Assembly: GCA_022826515.1 (NCBI GenBank)
Contig: JAJDUT010000087.1
Span: 1-64,000 of the forward strand
Direction of reading: 5' to 3'
DNA length: 64,000 nt
Source: Candidatus Latescibacterota bacterium
Lineage (GTDB): Bacteria; Latescibacterota; UBA2968; UBA8231
Of the stretch, positions 24,160 to 34,165 are shown in pieces. The notes below the pieces were generated by a model. The model was not told where the DNA came from, did no database searches, and saw only the letters and a list, made by a program, of their open reading frames with translations. Position numbers and translations under genes: made by a program. Position 1 is the stretch's first letter, and each line of letters begins with the position of its first letter.

Positions 24160-26343
24160 ATGTTGTATCCGCGTGCGAAGGCGCTGGTGCTGGTATTGTT
24201 AGCGGTGCAGAATCTAGGGGCGGAGCGCCGCACGATTGTCATCGGCGGTGAGGACGGTTTGACGTGGGCGAGCGGTGGCGGCACTATCGCGGCTTTGATA
24301 CAAACCGGTCCGACTGAGGTTGAGGTTAACAACACCCCGGGCAATGTGCTCGAGTTTGACGCCGATAGCCGGGTGGGCTGGTTGTCGCCGCAACAGGCCG
24401 ATGAGACCGTAAATATCGCCTTGGGCCTCCTCGACCGGGGTGGTCGTCTGGGCGCGCCGACTATTTTGTCGCAGGTCATAAAAGACCAGCTAATTTTTAT
24501 GATCGACGACGATCCCACGACTGCCTTTGAGCGCAAGACGGCTCGCGGGGGAAGTCAAGTCAACTCGCTTGGGGTCATCATGGATTTCGATCTTGGCGCG
24601 CGGTTCGGCGTCGAGCGTATCCAGTTTTTCCCCCGCAACGCACACCCCGATTTCCCCGCCCCCGATTTCCCGTTCCAGAACGATTTTCTGCGCGGCTTTG
24701 AACTGCTGCTCAACGACGGCAGCGAAGAAACACAGGTGGCCAATCAGCCAGTGCTGACCACCGTCGAACTGGAGACGGAAAACGAAGAGCCGGTCGTCGA
24801 ACTGACCATCCCGCCGCAATACGTCCGCTATATCCGCCTGAAATCGCAGACCACCGTAGGGTTTGAGGTTGCGGAATTCCGCGTGTTTGGGTCCGGTTTC
24901 GTGCCCCGCGCCGACTACCTTTCCAACATTTTCGATTTTGGTGAGGAATTGGCGCTGTGGGGACGCATCCGCTGGGAGGAGGAGCACTTCGGTACAGAAC
25001 GCCTGTCGCGCTTGCTGATCAGTTCGCGCAGTGGCTGGGACGACACGCCGTTGGAATTCACCCGCCTGCATTCAGGCAGCGGGGAAGAGGTGCCGTGGCG
25101 GGAAGGTGCGGTTGCAACTACGGCTGCGGGGGATGCGGTTGACTTGGACGCGATTGACGATGTTGAAGAAGCCCTCGACCTCTTCAACGCCCTGCCCATT
25201 GACGAGCGCAATCAGGTGGCGTTGACGCAGGATGAGTACGACGATTTGAGAAGTTCGGCTAAGGGCGATGTGCGCTCCGACTTAGTTGCTTGGAGCCGCT
25301 GGTCGCCGCCGTATAAGCTAACTGCCGCCAATATCGGCGATGATGAGTTGGGCGTGCCCATCCTTTCGCCCGGCCCGCGTCGCTATTTCCAGTTGAAGGC
25401 CGAATTCGACAGCCAAGACTTGGAATCCGCCCGCGCATTGGGTGCGCTCGCCTTTACGGTATCCAATCCGCCGCTGACCGAGCGGATCATCAGCGAGGTC
25501 GTCCCGCGCCAGGTTGAACTGGGCGTGCCGGTGTCGTTTACGTATGCCGTTCTGCCGACCAAGATGCGCCTCGGCGTGGATTTGGGCTTCGATGTGTTCG
25601 AGATCGCCACGCCCGTGCGCTCTGAAGAGGTCGAGACTATTGAGGTGGTGCATGCCGACGGTCAGGTGCAAACGGCGGATTTCACGGGCGTGGATTTGAC
25701 TAATCTACCCGTGCAAGACGACAGCGGCCTCTTTGCCGTGGAATCGGTGACTGAGCGGCACCTGCGGGTGCGCTTTCCCGCAATCACGGAAAGCGATTTG
25801 GCTGCGGGCCGGGCGGCGCTGGTCAAAATCCGCTTCAAGTGCCGCGTGCTGAGATTTGGCACGACTTTTACCGGCACGGCTTGGAACAGCGCGACCGATG
25901 ACCTCGGCCAGCGGGTTATCGGCGGCAATGCGGCCGATTTGGGGGCGGCGGACGACGATTTAATACCCATCGGGGCTGCTGACCCGAATGACTTAGCGGT
26001 AAGAGTGCCGTTGGCGGGGGGACGCCTGATGATTAACGTCGCGGCCCAACCGCGTGTCTTTAGTCCCAACGGAGATGGGGTCAATGATGAGATGCGGATA
26101 CACTGCGATTTGGTGCGGTTGGTCGATGCTGCGCCGCTTACGGTGCGCGTGTTCGATCTGGCTGGACACCGCGTCCGCACGCTATTTGCGGGCGAGCAGG
26201 GAGGCGGGAGTTTTACGGTGAAGTGGGACGGCACGAATGCTGCCGGACAACAGATGCCCCCGGGTATCTATCTCTTCCGCGTCGATTTGGCTACCGATGC
26301 TAAACAGGAAGGGGCCGTGGGCGTCGTCGAGATGGTTTATTAG
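24160..26343 (+). CDS. secreted discoidin-like protein with FlgD-type C-terminus, paralogue C
   Basis: 727 residues from ATG 24160, which gives a clean signal peptide (MLYPRAKALVLVLLAVQNLGA); starting further upstream would overlap the small coiled-coil gene. The region about 110-245 matches paralogue A (DDDPTTAFE, FDLGARFGVERIQFFPR). FSPNGDGVNDEMRI near 633 opens the FlgD-like Ig domain, ending EMVY. Like A and B the end is aromatic with no extra anchor. It is followed after 50 bp by the first barrel-like gene, so the two are probably one transcript. Confidence 0.7.
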   Translation: MLYPRAKALVLVLLAVQNLGAERRTIVIGGEDGLTWASGGGTIAALIQTGPTEVEVNNTPGNVLEFDADSRVGWLSPQQADETVNIALGLLDRGGRLGAPTILSQVIKDQLIFMIDDDPTTAFERKTARGGSQVNSLGVIMDFDLGARFGVERIQFFPRNAHPDFPAPDFPFQNDFLRGFELLLNDGSEETQVANQPVLTTVELETENEEPVVELTIPPQYVRYIRLKSQTTVGFEVAEFRVFGSGFVPRADYLSNIFDFGEELALWGRIRWEEEHFGTERLSRLLISSRSGWDDTPLEFTRLHSGSGEEVPWREGAVATTAAGDAVDLDAIDDVEEALDLFNALPIDERNQVALTQDEYDDLRSSAKGDVRSDLVAWSRWSPPYKLTAANIGDDELGVPILSPGPRRYFQLKAEFDSQDLESARALGALAFTVSNPPLTERIISEVVPRQVELGVPVSFTYAVLPTKMRLGVDLGFDVFEIATPVRSEEVETIEVVHADGQVQTADFTGVDLTNLPVQDDSGLFAVESVTERHLRVRFPAITESDLAAGRAALVKIRFKCRVLRFGTTFTGTAWNSATDDLGQRVIGGNAADLGAADDDLIPIGAADPNDLAVRVPLAGGRLMINVAAQPRVFSPNGDGVNDEMRIHCDLVRLVDAAPLTVRVFDLAGHRVRTLFAGEQGGGSFTVKWDGTNAAGQQMPPGIYLFRVDLATDAKQEGAVGVVEMVY

Positions 26344-26393
26344 CGGATGCTTGGGTATGACTAGGAAGATTTGTTTTCTAACGGAGGGATTTA

Positions 26394-29186
26394 ATGGGTA
26401 GAACTAGGGGGATACCCGCGTGGCTGGTCCTCTTGGCACTGGTATTGCCGGCGACCGGGGCGACTGGCCAGTCGCTGGACCGTCGTTTCGGGACTCAGCG
26501 CGGTGCCCAACCCACCTTTGAGCCGCGCGGCCCGGGCGTCCTCTTTGATGCGCTCGACCCGGCGCTCAAGAAATGGTACGTGCCGCAAGAGCTATACGTC
26601 GATTACGGCTTTCGCCAGTGGGAGTACTCGAATTACGCCCGAGACTTGTACCAGCGCTACGTCAACACCAACCGCCAGGGCGGGCCGTTTTACGACTTGT
26701 ACGGGAATTACCAGACCTGGGGTTGGCTGGTTTTCGATTGGAACCAGACGCAGCCGGGCCAATTTGGTTCGTCGATATACAAAGACCCCAGGTTCAATTC
26801 GTGGTTCAACGCCGTTACGGTATCTGCTGATTCGCGCGATCAGTATTACTTGGCGATAACCATTGGCGAGCGCATCCGCACTGCCCTGACCCCGCTGACC
26901 TTTTCAAAGCCGCGTTTCAACGGCATCCAGATGGACTTTGCCGCGGACAAATACGAGGCGACGCTGTTGTTTTCCCGCGCCAGCGAGGCGATCCTCGGCA
27001 CCACCCCGGCCCTCCAGCCCAGCACCTCGACCAATGCGACCAATATGATGGGAGGACGGGCCACGGCGCAGGTGGGGGATTTTGTCAAGGTCGGCGCGAC
27101 TATGGTCAATGCCCACCACTCGCAGACGCTGGCCGAGGCATTTGAACGCAATCCGTTCATCGGCACCTTGGGGGCTGGGCAAGGCAGCGACCCGATTCGG
27201 GTCCTCGCTGTGGTGCTGAGCGACGATTCCCCGGAAGACGGCCAAGGCGGTGCGGCGTTGTTTGCCCACGACATCATCATTACGGCCGAGGATTTCGACA
27301 CCAAGAAGCGCACGAAATTCCGCTTGCGGGAGGTGGTGGCCGATCCGACCAAATGGCCGGTGATTACCGGCGGCTTCCCACGAGAGGGTTTTTTGGCTGC
27401 CGATGGCGAGGAGCAGATCGTCATCAACTACGACTTCACTGACTTAGCGTACATTGGCCCGCGACCGACGGAAATCGTCGATATCCAGTTCGATCTCGTG
27501 GTGGCCAACGACTACAAGATCCAGGTATGGTCCGATCGCCAGATCGGGCGCGGCAGCTTGCCCAGCCCACCGCTTACGGGTTTGGACTTGGCGCAAGCGG
27601 GTGCCGTGCTGTTTGATGTCCGCAGCGCCGCCGGCAATGTGACAGACAATTCAAACCAGCAGCGCGTCGTCTTTGACTACGGACTGCCATCGGCCAACAT
27701 GGTGTTCGGATTTACCCTGGAAGTGTTGCAGTTGATGGGCTTTGACGCCTATGCTGAGTACGACATTAATCGCGACTACACCCAGTACCCCAACCTCACG
27801 CTCGCCAACGCGGACCGCAACCTGCGCACCCACGCCCGCGATGCCGCGGCTTGGATGATCAACGTTTCCAAACAGGCGTATCCGTTTTTCTTGTTCGGCG
27901 AAGCCTTCAGCATGGATCCCGATTACTCGACGACGGCGTATATCGTCGATTCGGGCGGCAACATCTACTACGACGACGAACGCACCTCAATGTATGAGTT
28001 TGTCGATGACAACGACGATCAAGATCGCACGCCCGATTGGAGCCGCTGGGGGCAGGGCGGTCCCGATGCGATCGTCTTTCCCGGTTGGGACGAAAACAAC
28101 GACTTCGTCTCGGACTTCAACCAAAACGACAATATCTCGCTGAGCAATCGCATCCCGGATTACGAGGAGCCGTTTTTCCGCTACAACGTCGATCGTCCAG
28201 AATTCCTCTTTGGCATCGACCTCAACAACAACAACTGGATCGACCGGTTCGAAAACGACGACTTGCCCGACTACCCCTACCGCAGGAATCACCGGGGTTA
28301 CAATGTCTATGTTGGCCAACACCTGACGCCGGAAGCGCGATTGACGGTGGGACGATTGCGCGAGGAGGAGATATCCTCCAATCGCCGCAGCCACGCGACC
28401 TACGGCGTTTTCGCGTACGACCGCGACCACCCGCAATGGGGCCGCTTGCGGTTTTTCAATTCGCTGAAAAAGGTCGCGGACAATATTCCCGATGTGCGCC
28501 GCGAGCCGACGCTATACCTGCAGACAATCTCGCTAGCCCTTGTCGAGGACATCCTGCCGGCCAGAGACACCTGGGTCAATGACAGCTATGTGCAGTTCGA
28601 TTACGAACCGCTCAAAAAGCTGAATGTGATCAACAAATTCAAATACAGCCTCTTTAGCCAGCGGGGTGAGGCGTTCAAAAGCGGCGATGCGCCCATCCTC
28701 AATGAACGCACGCAGTTTGTGGGTTTGATCAATAAGGCGGATTACACCCGCAAAATTGGCCAGTTCGTGCTGCAACCCAAGGTGAAAAGCGAATACCTCA
28801 ACCAGACGGCCTTTTTGCAGGCCGATCCTGACCGCAAGGAGTGGATGGGGATCGGCATTTTGCAGGCGCGGCTGCCGGTGTTGAACAACTCCTTCCTCGA
28901 AAGCGGCGTGGAGTATTCGGTTTTCCGCGAGTTGGTCTTGGACGAAGACGCCTTGTTGGACGATGGTCCGACCCAAGACACAGGCGATTTCCGCAACTTG
29001 GTCTTGGCCGTGCAGTGGACGACCCTCGGCCACTACCTCGGCTACAAGCTCACCACTCAGTTTGGCGTCAGCTATACCAAGCGGTGGGACGAGGCCGTGG
29101 TGTTGAATGACGATGGCCTAGTGAAACAGAGCGAGAGCCGCTCCTTTGGCACGAGCTTTATCTCGGTGTACGCTGGCGTAGAATGA
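26394..29186 (+). CDS. large outer-membrane beta-rich protein, twin 1
   Basis: 930 residues, ATG 6 bp after GGAGGG, signal peptide ending ATG-QSL. Rich in aromatic, alternating beta strands, and the last strand ends SVYAGVE, as in many outer-membrane barrels. An acidic calcium-binding-like insert lies at about 565-625 (DENNDFVSDFNQND, IPDYEEPFFRY, DLNNNNWIDRFENDD). The protein is collinear with the next gene. I know no named family for it; similar acidic DENND...PDYEEPF blocks occur in uncharacterised proteins of Gemmatimonadota and Latescibacterota (recollection). Transport or surface anchoring of the discoidin/FlgD proteins is an inference. Confidence 0.65.
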   Translation: MGRTRGIPAWLVLLALVLPATGATGQSLDRRFGTQRGAQPTFEPRGPGVLFDALDPALKKWYVPQELYVDYGFRQWEYSNYARDLYQRYVNTNRQGGPFYDLYGNYQTWGWLVFDWNQTQPGQFGSSIYKDPRFNSWFNAVTVSADSRDQYYLAITIGERIRTALTPLTFSKPRFNGIQMDFAADKYEATLLFSRASEAILGTTPALQPSTSTNATNMMGGRATAQVGDFVKVGATMVNAHHSQTLAEAFERNPFIGTLGAGQGSDPIRVLAVVLSDDSPEDGQGGAALFAHDIIITAEDFDTKKRTKFRLREVVADPTKWPVITGGFPREGFLAADGEEQIVINYDFTDLAYIGPRPTEIVDIQFDLVVANDYKIQVWSDRQIGRGSLPSPPLTGLDLAQAGAVLFDVRSAAGNVTDNSNQQRVVFDYGLPSANMVFGFTLEVLQLMGFDAYAEYDINRDYTQYPNLTLANADRNLRTHARDAAAWMINVSKQAYPFFLFGEAFSMDPDYSTTAYIVDSGGNIYYDDERTSMYEFVDDNDDQDRTPDWSRWGQGGPDAIVFPGWDENNDFVSDFNQNDNISLSNRIPDYEEPFFRYNVDRPEFLFGIDLNNNNWIDRFENDDLPDYPYRRNHRGYNVYVGQHLTPEARLTVGRLREEEISSNRRSHATYGVFAYDRDHPQWGRLRFFNSLKKVADNIPDVRREPTLYLQTISLALVEDILPARDTWVNDSYVQFDYEPLKKLNVINKFKYSLFSQRGEAFKSGDAPILNERTQFVGLINKADYTRKIGQFVLQPKVKSEYLNQTAFLQADPDRKEWMGIGILQARLPVLNNSFLESGVEYSVFRELVLDEDALLDDGPTQDTGDFRNLVLAVQWTTLGHYLGYKLTTQFGVSYTKRWDEAVVLNDDGLVKQSESRSFGTSFISVYAGVE

Positions 29187-32002
29187 CGCGACGCGATCTA
29201 ACAAGATGGGCGGCGGTTTGCCTGCTGACCGGACTAGTGCCAGCGGCTGCCCAACCCGACTACGGCAATCGCTTGGGGACCAACGAGGAGGATCGGGTTT
29301 CCTATTACGCCTCCGGCCCACTCATGCAGCAGGAAGCGTTCGTGCCCGCGTTGAAGCGCTGGTACATGCCGCAGGAAATCGTCTCCGAATACCGTTGGCA
29401 GTGGGAGTACACCAATTACGCCAGGGATCCCTATCGGCGCTATTTTTCTCCCGGGCAGGAAGGCGACTATTTCTATGACCTGTACGGGCGCTATCTGACC
29501 AAGGGTTGGCTGGTGTACGACTGGCGGCAGCGGCAGCCGACCAGCTCTGGGGGTTCGGGCCTGCTCAAACCGGACGGGCGCTACAACTCGTGGTTCAGCA
29601 ACCTGCTCATTGCCACCGATACCAAGGGCCAGCACTATTTAGGGGTGACCGTTGGCGACCTGATCAACACCACGCTGACGCCAATGACGTTCCGCAAAAC
29701 TAGGTTTAACGGAGTGCAGTTTGACTATGCCGCCGACCGCTTGGCTGCTACCGTGCTGATGTCGCGGATTAGTCTGCCGGTGCATCAGATCGCCCCGGGC
29801 GTGCGGGTTCCCATTGTCACCGAGAATTTTACCAACCTGCTCGGCATCAGGAGCGAGTGGAAGGTTCTCGACGCCGTGCGTTTGGGCGCGACCTTTGTCA
29901 ACGCCCACAACGACCGCTCGCAATCCGACCGCGGCGGCAACCCCTTCAAGGGCAAGCTGACTAACGGCCAACTGGAGAATCGCATCAACTGGATCATCGT
30001 CCGCATAACAGACGACTCGCCCGAGGACGGCGTGGGCGGCCCTACGGTTTTCGACCAAGATATTGAAGTGCATACCCAAATCGGCGGTCGCGACACCGTG
30101 CTGGTCGGCAGCCAGCTTGGTTTTCTGCCGCAGATAGAAGGCGGTACCACGCGCAATGGCTTTCCCGTTGCCGAAGGAGTTGGTAGCGAGGGCGAGATCA
30201 CCTATCGGTACAATTTCTCTACGGAAGACTCGGCGGTGATGGCGCTGGAAGACATCATCGACGATGCCGACTTGGTCAACAACATCACTGCGGTGAAGTT
30301 CCGCTTCCTACTCAACAACGACTACCGGATCGATGTCACATCGGATGTCCAGACCGACAACGAACCGCTAGGCGCTCAATCCAAGTTTTTAAACGTGGTG
30401 CGGGCAGACGGCAATGTCCAAGACAACTCCAACCAGCGATGGGTCGTCTTCGACTACGGCCTGCCGACGGCGACCCAAGTCTTCGGATTCAGTTTTGAGG
30501 TCAACGATTGGGCGGGCTTTCGGATGTACGGCGAGTACAATGTCAACCATCAGTTCCGGCAGTACCCCAACATCGCGCGGCAGACGCATCACAGCGCGTC
30601 CGGCGTGTTGGGGGATGAGTCGGCCACGGGTTGGATGGTCAACGTCGCCAGAGAATTCTATCCCTTCTTCCTGTTCGGCGAGGCGTTTAGCATGGATGCC
30701 GAGTACAACACCACGTCGTTTCTCGTCGATCAGGGCGGGCGGATCAATTACAGTGACGACGAAGAGGCGCGGTCGGAATTTCTCTACGACTTGGTCGATG
30801 ACAACGACGACAACGACATTCGTCTCGACCAGCGGCGCGACAAGGAGGGGTTGGCCGACGGAGCGGTGTTCCCCGGTCTCGACGAAAACAACGATTTCAT
30901 TTCCGATTTCAATCAGAACAACACGCCAGTACGCCCCAATTTCATGCCCGATTACGAAGAGCAGTTTTTGCGCCACTACGTCGATCGGCCGGAATTCGTC
31001 TTCGCCATCGACTTGAACAACAATGGCTGGGGCGAGCGCTTTGAAAACGACGACGAGCCGGATTATCCCTATAAGCGCGACCGGCGCGGGTACAACGCCT
31101 ACGTGGGGGCGTGGCTGACGCCAGAGCTGAAGTGGATGGCGGGGCAAGAGCAAGTGAAGCGCTTATCGACCGGTGCAAAGAACCTGACCCGTTACGCCCT
31201 GTTGGCCTACGAGCGCAGTTTTCCAAGGGTGGGAAATGTTGCTTTTTACAACATGTTCAAGCTGGTGCAGGACGACATCGCCGACGACGTAGTTCAGTGG
31301 GTGACGGCGCGCCCTGAACTGGGGCGACCGCTGGACTCGCCGGGGTCGATGCAGCCGGTCATGGATCCGCTGGCAATGCGCAATGCCGTCGTCAATCGGC
31401 TGTGGGCTGGTTTCACTGGCAAGACCTACAAGGGCATCAATAGCGAGGGCAAGTTCATCCACGAATTTATTCGGCAGCGCGACGCCGATGCTCGCGACCG
31501 CGCTGGTCGCAAGATCGCCCGCAACACGCGGCGGTTGGGGCTGATCAACCGCCTAGATTACCAATTTTCGCTGGGCCGACTGACGGTGCAACCGCGCTTC
31601 AAGCACGAACTCTTCATGGACGACACGCCCTACAATATCGACCGCCTAACCAGCGCCTCGACCGCCGACCGCCAGGACTGGAGCGGGATTTCTTCGCTCT
31701 TGCTGCGGCGTTCCTTTTTGAATCACGTGTCGTTGCAGTTGGGCGTCGAGCATCTGATCTTCCGCGACTTTATCCAAGACGAGACGGCCACCGCTGGCTT
31801 GCGCGCCGGCGATACGACCGGGGATTTCAATGAAACTTCGCTTGCCGTGCAGTTTTCCATTGACAAGCCGTATCTGGGCTATACCCTGCAAACCCTGATG
31901 GGCATAAGGGTGAGCAGGCGCTATCTGGAGCGCTTTGAACAGCCGAGCGCTCGGGAGACGGGTGCCTTCTCCTTCGTGACGGTATATGGCAGCATCCGCT
32001 AG
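29183..32002 (+). CDS. large outer-membrane beta-rich protein, twin 2
   Basis: 939 residues; its ATG overlaps the stop of twin 1 (ATGA), so translation is coupled. Signal peptide ends AAA-QPD. It repeats the layout of twin 1: WYMPQEIV near 60, YDLYGRYLTKGWLVYDW, RYNSWFSNLL, the VFDYGLPTATQVFGFSFE segment, FLFGEAFSMDAEYNTT, then the acidic block at about 566-625 (DENNDFISDFNQNN, DLNNNGWGERFENDDE). The final strand ends VTVYGSIR. Sequence divergence is substantial while order and length are kept, which suggests a fixed two-subunit or two-pore design rather than a recent duplication. Confidence 0.65.
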   Translation: MTRRDLTRWAAVCLLTGLVPAAAQPDYGNRLGTNEEDRVSYYASGPLMQQEAFVPALKRWYMPQEIVSEYRWQWEYTNYARDPYRRYFSPGQEGDYFYDLYGRYLTKGWLVYDWRQRQPTSSGGSGLLKPDGRYNSWFSNLLIATDTKGQHYLGVTVGDLINTTLTPMTFRKTRFNGVQFDYAADRLAATVLMSRISLPVHQIAPGVRVPIVTENFTNLLGIRSEWKVLDAVRLGATFVNAHNDRSQSDRGGNPFKGKLTNGQLENRINWIIVRITDDSPEDGVGGPTVFDQDIEVHTQIGGRDTVLVGSQLGFLPQIEGGTTRNGFPVAEGVGSEGEITYRYNFSTEDSAVMALEDIIDDADLVNNITAVKFRFLLNNDYRIDVTSDVQTDNEPLGAQSKFLNVVRADGNVQDNSNQRWVVFDYGLPTATQVFGFSFEVNDWAGFRMYGEYNVNHQFRQYPNIARQTHHSASGVLGDESATGWMVNVAREFYPFFLFGEAFSMDAEYNTTSFLVDQGGRINYSDDEEARSEFLYDLVDDNDDNDIRLDQRRDKEGLADGAVFPGLDENNDFISDFNQNNTPVRPNFMPDYEEQFLRHYVDRPEFVFAIDLNNNGWGERFENDDEPDYPYKRDRRGYNAYVGAWLTPELKWMAGQEQVKRLSTGAKNLTRYALLAYERSFPRVGNVAFYNMFKLVQDDIADDVVQWVTARPELGRPLDSPGSMQPVMDPLAMRNAVVNRLWAGFTGKTYKGINSEGKFIHEFIRQRDADARDRAGRKIARNTRRLGLINRLDYQFSLGRLTVQPRFKHELFMDDTPYNIDRLTSASTADRQDWSGISSLLLRRSFLNHVSLQLGVEHLIFRDFIQDETATAGLRAGDTTGDFNETSLAVQFSIDKPYLGYTLQTLMGIRVSRRYLERFEQPSARETGAFSFVTVYGSIR

Positions 32003-32063
32003 CGCCTGCCGTTGCGTCGCAGTTTAATCCATTCCACCCCAAAATTGTGAGTTTACTAAGTCT

Positions 32064-33770
32064 ATGAAAGCGTACCTATCCTTGGTTTGCAGTGGGATTT
32101 TCCTAGCACTTATGGGTTGTGCAAAAGATGCTGAGGAACTAGAAGACCCCGTTTTGGCCGAAGTGGGAGACCGCCGGATAACGGCCTCCCAACTGATCGA
32201 TTTTGAACAGCGCTTGCCAGCGCAGCTAAAGACGAAAAAGTCTGGATTAGACGGCTACCGCGACTATTTGCAGACGATTATCGACAAGGAGATTTTCCTG
32301 CAAGAAGCGATCAAAAGGGGACTCGACGAGGTGCCAGAGGTGGCGCAGAAGCTACAGCGGGAAAAAGCCGAACGGGTGTTGAGCTTGTTGTTCGAGCGCG
32401 AATTTCTCGCTAAGGTCCACGTCGATGAGCAGGAGTTGCGGGCGGCCTACGAGGCGGCGGACAAGGAGCGCGAGGTCAAGCTGCGTTTGATCATCGTCGA
32501 CACGGAGGCAGAAGCTGATGAGATCCGGCAAAGCCTTGCCGATGGGAGGGATTTCGCCGAACTGGCGCACAGCCGATCGCTGCACAAATCGACGGCACCG
32601 CAAGGTGGGGAACTGGACGGCTACCTGACCCCCAAGCGCATCCCGATGTACCTGCAAGAATACATAAACGCGCTTGCGGTCGGTGAGTACTCCGAGCCGA
32701 TCCGCCTGCCCAATGGCCAGTTCGGGATCTATCAAGTCATGCACGCCCGGCCCGTGAGTTTTGCCACGGCGAGTAACGAACTGGAGGCCAAGCTGCGAGA
32801 GGAAAAGACGACCGAATTGATAGAGACATTCTTGGCGCAACTGCGGGCCGATATCGACTTACAGGACAACGCCGAGACCTTGCAGCAGTTGCAGCAGTGG
32901 GTCGCGGCAGGGCGTAGAGAGTACACCGAGGCTGAACGCGCAGCGGTGCTCTTTCAATTTCGCGACGGCAGTATTACGGTGGGGGACTTTGGGGATTATG
33001 CGGAAGAGTTGAATATGGGTTTTTCAGGCGACATTGATGAGTCAGTGCGCTGGTTCGCCGAGGACGTACTGTTGCCCCGAATCTTGTTTCTGCACGTAGC
33101 CTATGAAAGGGGGATGGACCGCGAAGAGCAGATCGTGCGTTGGTATCAGCGCCGTAAAGATGCGCTATTGCTGTTGGCACTTAGACAAATGGCGGTCAAA
33201 GATCAGATCCATATCGAACCGGAGGCGGTCAGGAAATTATACGACGAACGGCCCGAGTTATTTACTGCACCGGAGGAGGTCACGCTGCAGGAGATCATGG
33301 TGCAAACTCGGGAAGAGGCCGTGGAGATCAAAGCGAGAATCGAGGCAGGTGAGGATATGGGGGCGCTCGCCGACGAATACACCTTGCGGACGGTGGGCAA
33401 GGGCGCGCAGGGCACATTTCACATTCACGCTTTTGAACAATCCTTTTATCCAGAATTGATCGACGTGGTGCGCAGCGCCGAGGTCGGCAAGGTGTACGGT
33501 CCGCTAGCGGTGACGGCACAGGCCGCCCAAGTGGTCGGCCCGGAGGCCATGCCTCGGGGCGGCGAGTACTATTCGGTATTCAAGGTACTGAAGTCGAATT
33601 TCGGCAGCGCTCCTGGGCCTTTTGATACGGCGGCGAAGCGGGCGCGGGCGCTGTTGAAACGCGCCGAGGAAAGCCGCTTGGCAGATGCGTTCTTGATGGG
33701 GCTGCGGCGGGACTACGAAGACAGGGTTGTCGTATATGAGGACAATATCGAGACGTTGTTGCCCCAATAG
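32064..33770 (+). CDS. periplasmic peptidyl-prolyl isomerase lipoprotein (parvulin/SurA type)
   Basis: 568 residues with a lipoprotein signal (LALMGC, Cys19). Layout resembles SurA/PpiD: an N-terminal chaperone helix region (VLAEVGDRRITASQLIDFE...), a parvulin-like domain at about 135-235 (RLIIVDTEAEADEIRQSL...GQFGIYQV), a long helical linker, and a second parvulin-like domain at about 405-520 (LQEIMVQTREEAVEIKARI...YYSVFKVL). Such proteins escort outer-membrane barrels. It closes the cluster 61 bp after twin 2, so it probably folds these large barrel-like proteins. No clear Shine-Dalgarno precedes the ATG. Confidence 0.8.
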   Translation: MKAYLSLVCSGIFLALMGCAKDAEELEDPVLAEVGDRRITASQLIDFEQRLPAQLKTKKSGLDGYRDYLQTIIDKEIFLQEAIKRGLDEVPEVAQKLQREKAERVLSLLFEREFLAKVHVDEQELRAAYEAADKEREVKLRLIIVDTEAEADEIRQSLADGRDFAELAHSRSLHKSTAPQGGELDGYLTPKRIPMYLQEYINALAVGEYSEPIRLPNGQFGIYQVMHARPVSFATASNELEAKLREEKTTELIETFLAQLRADIDLQDNAETLQQLQQWVAAGRREYTEAERAAVLFQFRDGSITVGDFGDYAEELNMGFSGDIDESVRWFAEDVLLPRILFLHVAYERGMDREEQIVRWYQRRKDALLLLALRQMAVKDQIHIEPEAVRKLYDERPELFTAPEEVTLQEIMVQTREEAVEIKARIEAGEDMGALADEYTLRTVGKGAQGTFHIHAFEQSFYPELIDVVRSAEVGKVYGPLAVTAQAAQVVGPEAMPRGGEYYSVFKVLKSNFGSAPGPFDTAAKRARALLKRAEESRLADAFLMGLRRDYEDRVVVYEDNIETLLPQ

Positions 33771-33904
33771 GCAGGTGTGCGTTCGCTGACTTCTAAGCCC
33801 GTTCAGCCTGTTACTTGACGAGATGTAGGGGGTATGGCACATTACCATTTAGGTGCTGACTAATTTGGCAGAAGCCGAAAGAAAATTTTCAGACGGAGTG
33901 CATA

Positions 33905-34165
33905 ATGTCTAAAATTACATTTGAATGTCCAGATGATATTCTGCAAACTCTCAGCGAAACGCCTGAACGCTTCGCCGAAAAAGGACGTCTGCTGATAGCC
34001 ATCAAATTATTTGAACTAGGACGTCTGTCTTCTGGGCAAGCCGCTCGGTTTGCGGGTATGGAACGCATTGCGTTTTTGGATGTCTTGAAGTCCTACCAAG
34101 TATCGGCCATCAATCTGTCCCCGGAAGAATTGGCAAAGGATTTCTTCCATGCCAAGAACCTGTAG
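33905..34165 (+). CDS. UPF0175-family antitoxin
   Basis: 86 residues: a short N-terminal strand (ITFECPDDILQTL), then the UPF0175 signature IAIKLFELGRLSSGQAARFAGMER as a helix-turn-helix-like core. UPF0175 proteins are predicted antitoxins paired with DUF3368 PIN-like toxins, as here: the toxin gene overlaps the last 17 bp. ATG is preceded by GACGGAG. Base composition is clearly lower in GC than the operon upstream, consistent with acquisition. Confidence 0.85.
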   Translation: MSKITFECPDDILQTLSETPERFAEKGRLLIAIKLFELGRLSSGQAARFAGMERIAFLDVLKSYQVSAINLSPEELAKDFFHAKNL

